DNA of 64,000 bases from Microbulbifer rhizosphaerae (GTDB lineage Bacteria > Pseudomonadota > Gammaproteobacteria > Pseudomonadales > Cellvibrionaceae): the NCBI RefSeq assembly GCF_014191725.1, contig NZ_JACHWZ010000010.1, positions 124,001 through 188,000 of the forward strand, read 5' to 3'. A program made the translations under genes and the position numbers. This document shows positions 27,085-36,842 of the stretch, in pieces. Every line of letters starts with the position of its first letter. Positions within the stretch are counted from its first letter, which is position 1. Below the pieces are notes generated by a model that was given only the letters and a program-made list of their open reading frames with translations, was not told the origin of the DNA and searched no databases.

Positions 27085-29202
27085 TCACGGCCTGGCGATG
27101 CGTATCACCGCCGGCAGGTTGCGCAGGCGCTTCATCACCCGCGCCAGGTGCACGCGGCTGTTCACTTCCAGGGTCATGGCGATGACGCTGTTGTGCGCGT
27201 CCTTTTCGTCCACATGGATCTGCTCGATGCTGGCGCCCTCCTCCGTGATGCGCGTAGCCAGGCGGGCGATAATGCCGCGTTCGGACTCCACTTCCACGCG
27301 CACGTCGCCGAGGAATTCCCCCTTCACGTCCGGCGACCAGTTCACCAGCATGATGTTTTCCGGGTGTTCGCGGAATTCGATGGTATTGCGGCAGGTGTCC
27401 CGGTGCACCACCACGCCCTTGCCGGAGCTGATATGGCCGATGATGGTATCCCCGGGAATCGGGCGGCAGCAGCGGGCGAAGCTGATCATCATGCCCTCCT
27501 GCGCATCGATGGTGAGGGGCGAGGAGATATGGCTGGCCTCGGCCTCCTCACTGCCAGCGGGTACCAGCAGCTTGGCGGCGGAGAAGGCCACCTTATTGCC
27601 CAAGCCGATTTCCTCCAGCAGTTTTTCCAGGGTCGCGCACTTGGCTTCCTGCAGGCCTTTCTGCAGTTGCTCTTCGCCCAGGTCTTCCAGCCGGGTGTTG
27701 AACTTGCCCAGGGCCTTTTCCAGCAGGCGGCGGCCGAGGGCCACGGAGTCGTGGTGGCGCTGGTGTTTGAGGAAATGCCGGATGGCGCTGCGCGCCTTGG
27801 CGGTGACCACGAAGTTGAGCCAGTTGGGATTGGGCTGGGCGTTCTTGCTGGTGAGGATTTCCACCTTCTGCCCGCTCTCCAGCGGCTGCGACAGGGGCGC
27901 CAGGCGCTGGTTGATGCGCACCGCTACGCAGGAGTTGCCGATATCCGTGTGCACCGAGTAGGCGAAATCCACTGCGGTGGCGCCGGCGGGCAGGTCGACG
28001 ATCTGCCCCTTGGGGGTGAACACGTAGACCTCGTCCGGGAACAGGTCGATCTTGACGTTCTCGATAAATTCCAATGAATCGCCGGCGCGCTGCTGCATTT
28101 CCAGCAGGCCCTGTACCCAGCGGCGCGCGCGAACCTGGCTGGTGCCGCCGGTGTTGATCACCTCGTCGCCGGCGGCCTTGTACAGCCAGTGGGCGGCGAT
28201 GCCGCTGTTGGCCATCTCGTCCATTTCCTTGGTGCGCACCTGTACTTCGATGGGCACGCCGTGCATGCCCAGCAGCACCGTGTGCAGCGACTGGTAGCCG
28301 TTGGATTTGGGGATGGCGATATAGTCCTTGAACTCGCTGATCACCGGTTTGTACAGGTTGTGCATCACCCCCAGCACCCGGTAGCAGGCGTCCACGCTGT
28401 CCACGATGATGCGGAAGGCATAGACGTCCATGATCTCCTTGAAGGATTTCTTCTTGGTGCGCATCTTCTGGTAGATGCTGTACAGATGCTTTTCGCGGCC
28501 GATCACCAGCGCGTCGATGCCCTCCCGCTGCAGGCGCAGTTCGATGGCATTCTGGATTTTTTCCAGCAGCTCCTTGCGGTTGCCGCGCGCCGCGACTAAA
28601 GCCGCGCGCAGGCGGCTGGCACGCAACGGGTAGATGGCGAAGAAGGCGCGGTCCTCGAACTCGATGCGCACATCATTCATGCCCAGGCGGTTGGCGATGG
28701 GCGCGTAGATCTCCAGGGTCTCGCGGGCGATGCGCGCGCGCTTCTGCGGCTTCAGCGCGCCGAGGGTACGCATGTTGTGCAACCGGTCGGCGAGTTTTAC
28801 CAGGATCACGCGGATATCCCGCGCCATCGCCAGGGCCATCTTCTGGAAATTTTCCGCCTGCTTTTCCGCCGGGCTGTCGGTCTCGAACTGGGTCAGCTTG
28901 GAGACGCCGTCCACCAGGTCCGCCACTTCTTCGCCGAACTGTTCCTCCAGCGCGGCCTTGGGGATGCCGGTATCCTCGATCACGTCGTGGAGCATGGCCG
29001 CGGCCAGGCTCTCGTGGTCCATATGCATGCCGGCGAGGATGGTGGCCACCGCCAGCGGATGGGTGACGTAGGGTTCACCGGAGCGGCGCTGCTGGCCGTC
29101 GTGGGCCTGTTCCGCGTAGAAATAGGCCCGGCGGATGCTCTGGATCTGGTCGGGGGGAAGATAGGAGGAGAGGCGGTGGGCCAGACTATCGATAGTGTGC
29201 AA
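27085..29202 (-). CDS. spoT: Bifunctional (p)ppGpp synthetase/hydrolase SpoT
   Basis: SpoT has 705 residues and controls the alarmone ppGpp. The N-terminal hydrolase domain has THPLAVATIL and the HD motif AAMLHDVIEDTG. The synthetase domain follows (FKDYIAIPKSNGYQSLHT), then TGS (VFTPKGQIVDLPAGATAVDF), a helical/zinc-finger-like region (ISFARCCRPIPGD) and a C-terminal ACT domain. The start is a rare TTG at 29202, chosen because MHTIDSLAHRLSSYL aligns with the usual SpoT N-terminus; GAGGCG lies upstream. It follows rpoZ by 52 bp in the standard gmk-rpoZ-spoT operon. Confidence 0.96.
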   Translation of the reverse strand: MHTIDSLAHRLSSYLPPDQIQSIRRAYFYAEQAHDGQQRRSGEPYVTHPLAVATILAGMHMDHESLAAAMLHDVIEDTGIPKAALEEQFGEEVADLVDGVSKLTQFETDSPAEKQAENFQKMALAMARDIRVILVKLADRLHNMRTLGALKPQKRARIARETLEIYAPIANRLGMNDVRIEFEDRAFFAIYPLRASRLRAALVAARGNRKELLEKIQNAIELRLQREGIDALVIGREKHLYSIYQKMRTKKKSFKEIMDVYAFRIIVDSVDACYRVLGVMHNLYKPVISEFKDYIAIPKSNGYQSLHTVLLGMHGVPIEVQVRTKEMDEMANSGIAAHWLYKAAGDEVINTGGTSQVRARRWVQGLLEMQQRAGDSLEFIENVKIDLFPDEVYVFTPKGQIVDLPAGATAVDFAYSVHTDIGNSCVAVRINQRLAPLSQPLESGQKVEILTSKNAQPNPNWLNFVVTAKARSAIRHFLKHQRHHDSVALGRRLLEKALGKFNTRLEDLGEEQLQKGLQEAKCATLEKLLEEIGLGNKVAFSAAKLLVPAGSEEAEASHISSPLTIDAQEGMMISFARCCRPIPGDTIIGHISSGKGVVVHRDTCRNTIEFREHPENIMLVNWSPDVKGEFLGDVRVEVESERGIIARLATRITEEGASIEQIHVDEKDAHNSVIAMTLEVNSRVHLARVMKRLRNLPAVIRIARP

Positions 29203-29254
29203 AGCCGCGCGCGCCTCTTTTGTCTCTCTTACAGTGTCGAAGAATCGGGATCAA

Positions 29255-29521
29255 TCACAGGTCCTGTTCGGACAGGTAGACCGGGGCGGAGGTGACCGGC
29301 GTCCTGGTGGTTTCCTCTTCCGGCTCGTCGAGGATGCTGGCGTCTACCAGGCCCTCTTCGATCTCGCGCAGGGCGATGACTGTGGGCTTGTCATTCTCCT
29401 CCGGTACCAGCGGGTCTCTGCCGCCGGTGGCAATCTGGCGGGCGCGCTTGCTGCCCACGATAACCAGCTCGAAGCGGTTGTCCACATGCTCGAGGCAATC
29501 TTCAACGGTGATACGTGCCAT
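29255..29521 (-). CDS. rpoZ: RNA polymerase omega subunit
   Basis: This 88-residue omega subunit starts [20 protein letters not shown] and contains the conserved RARQIATGG and [16 protein letters not shown] segments that clamp the beta' subunit. It helps assemble RNA polymerase and, with the next product SpoT, takes part in ppGpp signalling. It is placed between gmk and spoT as in other gammaproteobacteria. Confidence 0.97.
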   Translation of the reverse strand: MARITVEDCLEHVDNRFELVIVGSKRARQIATGGRDPLVPEENDKPTVIALREIEEGLVDASILDEPEEETTRTPVTSAPVYLSEQDL

Positions 29522-29654
29522 AAACTTTCGGTTCCATTGCAGTGCCCAGAGGGCGAATTCGGTACGGGACCGATTATTTTACCGCAGCGCGGAGTGTACG
29601 TAAATCGACCAGCCGATGCCGCGGGAGGATATGGCCGACAGATGGCTCGCGAAA

Positions 29655-30308
<654 letters not shown>

Positions 30309-30404
30309 TTATACCCGAGGGGAGAGCAACTGAAGGATTTGAGAGAGCGACAATCAAATGGATCAGGGATGGGCCATTTGATTGGTTGGTAGATAGAAGG
30401 CTGA

Positions 30405-30484
30405 GTCCCGGCCGGGGTTGGGGGGATGTGTTGGGATTTCCAGGTGCGTGGTACTGCATGCGCAACCTGGGCCCCGGCCGGGAC
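30405..30484 (-). repeat. Nested inverted repeats between the hydroxylase gene and gmk
   Basis: GTCCCGGCCGGGG (30405-30417) is repeated exactly inverted at 30472-30484. Inside it CCAGGTGCG and CGCAACCTGG form a second stem. No T-tract follows, so it is not a simple terminator. It could be a REP-type element or a structured 3' region of the hydroxylase transcript. Confidence 0.5.
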
Positions 30485-30545
30485 CGCCAGCGGAAGTTCA
30501 GTTGGCCGCCGCAAAACTGCCGCGGCCGATCCTGGCTTCCTGTCG

Positions 30546-31790
30546 CTAATCGCTAACCGGGCCGACTGTAGCGCCTTTGCCGGCAAAAGCCAACCGCCAC
30601 CAGACCAGCCCGCTGGCCGCGGTGTAGGCCGCGAGCGGCGCAAACAGCACTGCGGGCAATAGGGGTGCGGCAGCGGTCAATACGGCCAGCCGCGCCAATT
30701 CCCCGTAGCGGGCGAACCGGTGGCCCTCGAGGATGCGGCCGTTGACGACCAGCCCGGCGGCCAGCAGTGCCACACCGACAGCCTGCTCAATATAGCCGAG
30801 TTCCCCCGCATACCACAGCAGCGCCAGGGTGGCGGCGGAGTAGCAGAGGTGCTGGGCCAGCGCATAAAGGCGCAGGGGCCGGCGCACTTCCGGGTCGTAG
30901 CGCCGGAAATTGTCCAGGTCGCAGGAGGGCACCGGCATCGCCGCCTCCGCATCCGCCGGGCGGTAGCCGGTGCGGCGGAACCAGAGAGTGAGCTTGTCCC
31001 GCCAACTTTTGGTGTGCCAGGCGTCCAGGGCCATGCGCTTGTAATGCTGCAGGTTGGCGGCCAGGGGGTCGAAGCTGTTGAGCGGCTTGCGCACCCCGTA
31101 GATACAGGGTTCCTTTTCCAACTCCTCCTGGTAGCTGCCGAACAGCCGGTCCCAGACAATCAGCACGCCGCCGTAATTCTTATCCACATAGATTTTGTTC
31201 TGCGCGTGGTGCACCCGATGATTTGATGGGGTGACGAAAATCCACTCCATCCACCGTACTTTGGGGAATTTCTGCGTGTGCACCCAGAACTGGTAGATCA
31301 GGTCGATGGCGCCGGCAGTGATCAGAAGCTCCGCCGGCAGGCCGATCAGCAGCAGCGGCATATAAAAAATCCAGCCGATGGGCGGACCACCACTGGGCTG
31401 GCGCAGTGCGGTGGTGAGGTTGTAGTCCTCGCTCTGGTGGTGCACCAGGTGGTCGGCCCAGAAGAGATTGATCTCGTGGGCCATTCGGTGCTTCCAGTAA
31501 TAGCAGAAATCGTAGGCCAGCACCGCCAGCAGCAGGTGCCAGCCGTTGTCCAGCGACCAGTTGAAGCCCACCGCCCGGTAGTAGGGCTCCAACAATTCGT
31601 ACAGCGGGATATAGACCAGCAGCAGTACGCCCTTGCGCAGCAGACCGGTGATACGGCTCAGGATGCCGACGCTGAGGCTGCCGATGGCATCGTTCAATCG
31701 GTACAGGCCCCAGCCGCGCCAGCGGTCCAGCGCCAGCTCCACCAGTATTGCGATAAGGAAAAAGGGAATCGCCAGGGTGACCAGGCTCAC
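30546..31790 (-). CDS. Sterol desaturase/fatty acid hydroxylase family protein
   Basis: This membrane-bound di-iron enzyme has 414 residues. The eight-histidine signature is complete: KHRMAHE, HLVHHQSEDYN and NHRVHHAQN, with membrane helices before (about 1-95) and between. A second hydrophobic region (about 310-410) has four more helices of unknown role. The family inserts hydroxyl groups or double bonds into lipids; substrate unknown. GTG 31790 with AAGAGG upstream is preferred over an in-frame ATG 48 bp earlier. The gene belongs to a block that separates gmk from yicC, which are neighbours in Pseudomonas. Confidence 0.85.
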   Translation of the reverse strand: MSLVTLAIPFFLIAILVELALDRWRGWGLYRLNDAIGSLSVGILSRITGLLRKGVLLLVYIPLYELLEPYYRAVGFNWSLDNGWHLLLAVLAYDFCYYWKHRMAHEINLFWADHLVHHQSEDYNLTTALRQPSGGPPIGWIFYMPLLLIGLPAELLITAGAIDLIYQFWVHTQKFPKVRWMEWIFVTPSNHRVHHAQNKIYVDKNYGGVLIVWDRLFGSYQEELEKEPCIYGVRKPLNSFDPLAANLQHYKRMALDAWHTKSWRDKLTLWFRRTGYRPADAEAAMPVPSCDLDNFRRYDPEVRRPLRLYALAQHLCYSAATLALLWYAGELGYIEQAVGVALLAAGLVVNGRILEGHRFARYGELARLAVLTAAAPLLPAVLFAPLAAYTAASGLVWWRLAFAGKGATVGPVSD

Positions 31791-31972
31791 GGATACCTCT
31801 TTTATATTTCTTATGGGGGGATGCGGGGACTGTGCCACAGGGAGCGGGTGCGGGAAACGGCGGCGGGAGACAGATTTCGGAATTCGTTAGAGTTTTTGGG
31901 GCGGCGCATAGGGACGAACACAAGGTTTCGCCCCTATGGACAGGGAGGCCCGGTGGCCTCCCTTTGCGGCGA

Positions 31973-34039
31973 TTAAGGGCTCGCCTGCGCGCCCAGGGTT
32001 ACCCCGGAATAGGCGGAGTAGCCGTGGATGCTGATATACCAGGTGCCCGCGCTCGGGCTGCTGAAACTGCAGCTCTCGCTGTTGCCGTTGCGGAAGGGCC
32101 GGCAGTCGTAGCTGCCGGTGGTGGGCTGGGCGCCGTAGCGCACGTACAGGTCGCCGTCACCACTGCCGCCGGACATCTGCACGTCCAGCGAGGACATGCC
32201 GGAGGACACATCCAGGGTGAAGTGCTGCCAGGAGCCTTGGTTGCCGGAGAGGTTGGTCTCGGTCCAGCCACTGTCGCCGCCGCTGCTGCTGCCAAAGCTG
32301 CCCACCAGGCTCACGCCTGAGAAGCTGCTATAGGCACGCACCATCACGTAGTAGGTGCCGGCCTGCACATTGGAGATGCTGCAGGTCTCACTGTTACCGC
32401 TCAGCCAGGGCCGGCAGTCATAGCTGGAGGTGGTCGGCGCCGAGCCGAACTGCACGTACAGGTCCGCGTCGCCGCTGCCACCGGAGATCTGGAACTGCAG
32501 GTTGGAGGCGCCGGCGGGCACTTCCAGGGTGTAGTGCAGCTCTTCGCCGGTGCTGGCGGACAGGTTGGCTTCCGCCACGCCGTTTTCCAGCGTGCCGTCG
32601 CCCGGATCGGTGCCGCCGCCGCCACCGCCACCGCCAGCCGCTGCCACTGCGGCCGCGGCGTCTACGATGCCGGAACCACACTGGCTGCAAGACGCGGGGA
32701 AGCTGCGCGCGGTGCTCACCAGGGTGGACTCCACCTCAGTGGGGGTGATGCTCGGATTTACCGCGTAGAGCAGTGCCGCGGCGCCGGCCACATGGGGGGT
32801 GGCCATACTGGTGCCCTGGTAGAAGGCGTAGTTGTCGTTGGCCGGGCCCTGGGTGCCGCTGTTCAGGGTGGACAGCACGCCGTTGCTGAGTGTGGAGGTG
32901 TCGCCGCCGGGTGCCGCCACATCCACCACGCTGCCGTAGTTGGAGTAGAAGGCGCGGCCGCCGGATCTGTCCACCGAGGCCACGGTCACCACACCGGAGC
33001 AGTTGGCTGGGTTCGAGTTGCTGGCGTTAGTGTTTTCATTGCCCGCAGCCACCACCACGGTGGCACCCAGGTTGCGCGCAGTGTTGATCGCATTCTGGGT
33101 GGTGCTGCCGCAGCTGCCTTCGCCGCCCAGGCTCAGGTTCAGCACCTGGGCCGGGTTGGCATTGGCGGGCACGCCGCTGACGGAGCCGCCAGCGCCCCAG
33201 ATGATCGCATCGGCGATATCCGAGGTGTAGCCGCCGCAGCGGCCCAGCACGCGGATCGGCACTACCTTGGCCTTGTAGGCCACGCCGGCCACGCCGATGC
33301 CGTTGTTGGTCGCGGCGGCGATGGTGCCGGCGACGTGGGTGCCGTGCCAGCTGCTGTTTCTGGCCGGGGAGCCCGAGTAGCAGGCGTTGGCCGGGGTCCA
33401 GTCGCCCTCATCGCTGGCGTCGCTGTCGCGGCCGTCGCCGTCCCGGGAGATTTCCGAATCGGAGATCATGTCGTAGCCCGGCAGCAGGTTGTCCACCAGG
33501 TCTGCGTGGGGGCGGTAGCCGGTGTCGATGACCCCGACCACCACACCCTCACCCTGGGTGGTGTCCCAGGCGCTCGGCAGGTTCAGGCCGGCGGTGGATT
33601 CGAAGTAGTGCCACTGCTCGTTGTAGCGGGGATCGCTGGGGATGGCCATGGGCTGCAGCAGCAGGTCGGGTTCCACGTATTCCACGTTGGGGTCCTGCTG
33701 CAGGCGGCTGATGATTTCCGCCAGTTCCGTCTTTCCCTTGCGGCCGTTGAAACGCATCAGCTGGGCGCCGGTAGCCAGGCGCCGCATGTGCTTCAGCTCG
33801 GTGCCGGCCAGATGTGAGGCGTTTTCCAGTGCCGCGCGGGACATGCTGGAGGCGATGCCCATCTGCGAGGAGTTCTTGTACTTGACGATAATACGGTCGG
33901 TGACTGCCGCCGTATTGGAGGGGACCGCCGAGGGCCCGCTGTGTTCCACCGCAGTGGCTGCGAGAGGCGCACCGGCCAGCAGTGCGGCCGCACCGGCCAT
34001 TGCCGATTTCCGCAGGATGTTTTTAAAAGGTACTTTCAT
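31973..34039 (-). CDS. Secreted subtilisin-like serine protease (S8) with two PPC domains
   Basis: This is a 688-residue extracellular protease. A signal peptide (1-30) and I9-type propeptide (about 48-125, IIVKYKNSS onward) precede the catalytic domain with Asp172 (GVIDTGYRPHAD), His232 (WHGTHVAGTIAA) and Ser411 (YQGTSMATPHVAGAAALL). A glycine-rich linker leads to two pre-peptidase C-terminal (PPC) beta domains with nearly repeated DGDLYVRYG and YDCRPF motifs (about 505-575 and 600-685). Such enzymes of marine bacteria degrade environmental protein; PPC domains are usually trimmed after secretion. It is transcribed alone. Confidence 0.94.
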   Translation of the reverse strand: MKVPFKNILRKSAMAGAAALLAGAPLAATAVEHSGPSAVPSNTAAVTDRIIVKYKNSSQMGIASSMSRAALENASHLAGTELKHMRRLATGAQLMRFNGRKGKTELAEIISRLQQDPNVEYVEPDLLLQPMAIPSDPRYNEQWHYFESTAGLNLPSAWDTTQGEGVVVGVIDTGYRPHADLVDNLLPGYDMISDSEISRDGDGRDSDASDEGDWTPANACYSGSPARNSSWHGTHVAGTIAAATNNGIGVAGVAYKAKVVPIRVLGRCGGYTSDIADAIIWGAGGSVSGVPANANPAQVLNLSLGGEGSCGSTTQNAINTARNLGATVVVAAGNENTNASNSNPANCSGVVTVASVDRSGGRAFYSNYGSVVDVAAPGGDTSTLSNGVLSTLNSGTQGPANDNYAFYQGTSMATPHVAGAAALLYAVNPSITPTEVESTLVSTARSFPASCSQCGSGIVDAAAAVAAAGGGGGGGGTDPGDGTLENGVAEANLSASTGEELHYTLEVPAGASNLQFQISGGSGDADLYVQFGSAPTTSSYDCRPWLSGNSETCSISNVQAGTYYVMVRAYSSFSGVSLVGSFGSSSGGDSGWTETNLSGNQGSWQHFTLDVSSGMSSLDVQMSGGSGDGDLYVRYGAQPTTGSYDCRPFRNGNSESCSFSSPSAGTWYISIHGYSAYSGVTLGAQASP

Positions 34040-34511
34040 TGTTGCTCAATGCTCCATGGTTATTCTTATCGGTCGCGTCCGCTTTTTTGTTCAGGCACGC
34101 CGTTTGACTCTTCTCTAGTGCTGTATGGATTTTTTTGTCTGTCCCTCCTTTTTGACTGGGTGAATGGATCGAGTGAAATTTATTTGCACCGATTTAGTGC
34201 GAATGGGTGATTTTTCGGGAGAAAGAAGTGCAACACGCCAATCAACTTTGTCCTAATGTTTACCTATAACGGAAAGATACTTCCTTACCTCATGGAAAAA
34301 TAAAGACAAATATCGAGGTTCTGAGCAAAAAATGGATTTTTTACAGGATAGGCGGATATGTCCGGATAATACTGAGAAATAGATCTCAGTCACTTTGCCA
34401 AAGAGGAGGCGTCTTGTTGCTGATTGAGGAGCGGTTGAGATAATCCGGGTCGACAGCCGGGGGATAAACCCGGCTGTTTTTTGAGGAAATAACAAAAACA
34501 CGGGAAATTTC
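34040..34511 (+). other. 472-bp AT-rich intergenic region
   Basis: No credible gene is visible. The stretch is visibly richer in A+T than its surroundings and has several T-tracts. It holds the divergent promoters of the protease and the DUF805 gene. Near its right end, an intrinsic terminator (34453-34483) lies upstream of the DUF805 gene with no plus-strand gene before it. A weak promoter-like pair TTTACA (34340-34345) and GATAAT (34365-34370) has a 19-bp spacer. Confidence 0.5.
34453..34483 (+). terminator. Terminator hairpin in the DUF805 leader
   Basis: ACAGCCGGG pairs with CCCGGCTGT around GGATAAA and is followed by TTTTT. It ends 29 bp before the ATG of the DUF805 gene. It may end a small RNA or act as an attenuator. 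Confidence 0.7.
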
Positions 34512-35048
34512 ATGTCCACAGTGGCCAACCCCTACGCTTCGCCGGAGACCGCAGACCTGGTTCAGGAGAAGGATATACAGCCGGCAGAGCCGAAGATCTT
34601 TTCCTTCTCCGGCCGCCTGGGTCGTCTGCGTCTGGTGACCTATTTACTGGTCTCTTCTTTTATCTTTATGGTGGCCTGCTCGCTGGCAGTGGCCGTGTTC
34701 ACACCTGTCAGCGCATGGCTGGGAGCCCTGGCGTACGTTGTCCTGCTGCTGGTCAGCATGGTTTACGGGTTTTCCCTGTATGTACGCCGCCTGCACGATC
34801 TGGGGCACTCGGGGATCTGGCTGCTGCTGTTTGTTTTGCCGTTGGTCAATCTGGGGCTTCTGATCTACCTGCTTTTCTTCCCCGGCAAGGAGGGGACCAA
34901 CGAATATGGACCCAGGACGATCCCCAATTCATCGGGTGTGATCGTCGGCTTTATTCTCAGTATTTTTTTCGGCATTGCGTCTATCGGCATCATTGCCGCG
35001 ATCGCAATACCCGCATATCAGAATTACGTCGAGCGGGCACAGATGTAG
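34512..35048 (+). CDS. DUF805 membrane protein with pilin-helix-like C-terminus
   Basis: This protein of 178 residues starts with a polar region (1-35), then the DUF805 pattern: FSFSGRLGRLRLVTYLL, helix 2, and SLYVRRLHDLGHSGIWLLL with its conserved RLHDLGHSG, then LFFPGKEGTNEYG. A fourth helix at the very end reads GIIAAIAIPAYQNYVERAQ, which is like the N-terminal helix of type IV pilins but lacks the prepilin cleavage site and globular head. DUF805 proteins are inner-membrane proteins of unknown function. A strong terminator follows. Confidence 0.8.
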   Translation: MSTVANPYASPETADLVQEKDIQPAEPKIFSFSGRLGRLRLVTYLLVSSFIFMVACSLAVAVFTPVSAWLGALAYVVLLLVSMVYGFSLYVRRLHDLGHSGIWLLLFVLPLVNLGLLIYLLFFPGKEGTNEYGPRTIPNSSGVIVGFILSIFFGIASIGIIAAIAIPAYQNYVERAQM

Positions 35049-35071
35049 ATCCAGCAATGCTGTGCCGAAGC

Positions 35072-35101
35072 AAAAAAGCCGCTCTGGTGAGCGGCTTTTT
35101 T
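35072..35101 (+). terminator. Bidirectional terminator after the DUF805 gene
   Basis: AAAAAAGCCGCT pairs with AGCGGCTTTTTT around CTGGTG. The A- and T-tracts on both sides fit both the plus-strand DUF805 gene and the converging yicC gene. Confidence 0.9.
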
Positions 35102-35132
35102 GTTGGTATGGAGGGGTGAAGGGTGGAGAGCG

Positions 35133-36026
35133 CTATTCGATATTTTGCACCTGCTCGCGCATCTGTTCGATCAGCACCTTCAGTTCCACCGCCGCCTGGG
35201 TGGTATCGGTCACTGCGGATTTGGATGAGAGGGTATTCGCCTCCCGGTTGAATTCCTGCATCAGGAAATCCAGCCGCCGGCCGATGGGGCCGCCGCCTTT
35301 CAGTACGCGTCGGGTCTCTGCCACGTGGGCGTCCAGGCGGTCCAGCTCCTCATCCACGTCGGCCTTCTGGGCGAGAAATACCATTTCCTGCTCCAGCCGG
35401 TCCCGGTCCAGTTCTGCGAGCAGCTCTTCGAGCCGCCCGCGCAGTTTTTCCCGCTGTGCCTGCAGGATTTGCGGCAACAGTTCGCGAACCCGCGCGACCT
35501 GTTCCTCGACCCGCTGCAATCGGGTTTCGATAAATTTGCGCAGCTCCGCGCCCTCCCGCTCGCGGTTGGCGTTGAGCTGGCACAGGGCCTCGTCGAAAGC
35601 CGCGAGGATCGCCTGTGCCTGCTGTTCAGCATCCGTCTGCAGTTCTGCGATAGCGCCGGGCCACTGCAGCAGTTCCAGGGGATTGAGCGGCGCGGTGTTG
35701 GGCAGCTCCGCGGCCACGGAATCTGCGGCTTGCGCCAGTGCGCGGATCAGTTCGCGATTGACTTCCAGGCTGGCGCTCTCGCTGCCGGTGGCTTTGAGGC
35801 TGAGGGTCAGCTCCACCTTGCCCCGCGCGAGCTGCTTGCGCAGCTTCTCGCGCAGCTGGGATTCCAGCGGGCGCGCGGTTTCCGGCTGGCGGAACAGCGG
35901 CTCCAGGTAACGGTGGTTGACGGAGCGCAGTTCCCAGGTGGCGGTGCCGGTAGCGTATGGGGCCTCGGCGCGGCCGAAGGCGGTCATGCTGCGCACACAG
36001 TCGTTGTGAACCTTATTGCTGGCCAT
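35133..36026 (-). CDS. yicC: YicC family endoribonuclease/stress-induced protein
   Basis: This protein of 297 residues has the defining SMTAFGRAEAP near the start, ELRSVNHRYLEPLFRQPE, a long helical middle and the C-terminal DUF1732 motif LDFLMQEFNREANTLSSKS. YicC proteins are RNases linked in E. coli to decay of the small RNA RyhB and to stationary-phase fitness. ATG 36026 has GGAGAG upstream; the longer frame is rejected. It is divergent from rph, the same arrangement as in Pseudomonas and enterobacteria. Confidence 0.93.
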   Translation of the reverse strand: MASNKVHNDCVRSMTAFGRAEAPYATGTATWELRSVNHRYLEPLFRQPETARPLESQLREKLRKQLARGKVELTLSLKATGSESASLEVNRELIRALAQAADSVAAELPNTAPLNPLELLQWPGAIAELQTDAEQQAQAILAAFDEALCQLNANREREGAELRKFIETRLQRVEEQVARVRELLPQILQAQREKLRGRLEELLAELDRDRLEQEMVFLAQKADVDEELDRLDAHVAETRRVLKGGGPIGRRLDFLMQEFNREANTLSSKSAVTDTTQAAVELKVLIEQMREQVQNIE

Positions 36027-36086
36027 AAGTCTCTCCGCGAAGTGGCCGGGAATCATAGCACAGCCGCCGCGGGCGGCCCGGGCAGG

Positions 36087-36092
36087 TATAAT
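36087..36092 (+). promoter_or_regulatory. -10 element upstream of rph
   Basis: A perfect TATAAT lies 31 bp before the rph ATG. No clear -35 hexamer is visible at 17 bp. Confidence 0.5.
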
Positions 36093-36122
36093 GTCGCGTT
36101 TTGAACCGACCCGAGGTGAATC

Positions 36123-36842
36123 ATGCAGCGTCCCAGCGGCCGCGCGCCCGAACAGTTGCGCCCCGTGCGCATTACCCGCCACTACACCCGTTACGCGGAG
36201 GGCTCCGTACTGGTGGAGTTCGGCGATACCAAAGTGCTGTGCAACGCCTCGGTGGCCGCCGAGGTGCCGCGCTTCCTGCGCGGTCAGGGCAGCGGCTGGA
36301 TCACCGCCGAGTACGGCATGCTGCCCCGCTCCACCGGCTCGCGCATGGGGCGGGAGGCGGCGCGCGGCAAACAGGGCGGGCGCACGGTGGAGATCCAGCG
36401 GCTCATCGGCCGCTCGCTGCGCGCGGCGGTGGACCTGAAACTACTGGGTGAAAACCAGATCACCCTGGACTGCGACGTGATCCAGGCGGACGGCGGCACC
36501 CGCACCGCGGCGATCACCGGCGCCTGTGTGGCGCTGGTGGACGCACTGCGCCATATGCAGCGGGAGAAAATCATCGATACCGATCCGCTGGTCAATCTCG
36601 TCGCGGCGGTCTCCGTGGGTATCTATGAGGGCGAGGCGGTGCTGGACCTGGACTACCCGGAGGACAGCCGCGCGGACACCGATATGAACCTGGTGATGGC
36701 AGAAGACGGCGGCATGATCGAGGTGCAGGGCACTGCCGAGGGGGCGCCCTTTACCGAGGCCCAGTTCTCGCGCATGTTGGCGCTGGGGAAGGCGGGGATC
36801 GGCGAACTGACTGCGCTGCAGAAGAAGGCGCTGGCAGAATAA
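36123..36842 (+). CDS. rph: Ribonuclease PH
   Basis: RNase PH has 239 residues and uses phosphate to trim the 3' ends of tRNA precursors. Its start [15 protein letters not shown], the phosphate-binding [20 protein letters not shown] and the catalytic-site segment [20 protein letters not shown] are standard. GAGGTGA precedes the ATG. The TAA stop lies at the edge of a composite repeat (TAATGCGGA). In Pseudomonas too rph lies next to crc and pyrE and is divergent from yicC. Confidence 0.97.
   Translation: MQRPSGRAPEQLRPVRITRHYTRYAEGSVLVEFGDTKVLCNASVAAEVPRFLRGQGSGWITAEYGMLPRSTGSRMGREAARGKQGGRTVEIQRLIGRSLRAAVDLKLLGENQITLDCDVIQADGGTRTAAITGACVALVDALRHMQREKIIDTDPLVNLVAAVSVGIYEGEAVLDLDYPEDSRADTDMNLVMAEDGGMIEVQGTAEGAPFTEAQFSRMLALGKAGIGELTALQKKALAE

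Noticed and set aside
32534..33817. A 427-codon open frame antisense to the subtilase gene.
   Set aside because: The opposite strand encodes a complete S8 protease with a full catalytic triad. The antisense translation is Gly/Ala/Val-rich without domains.
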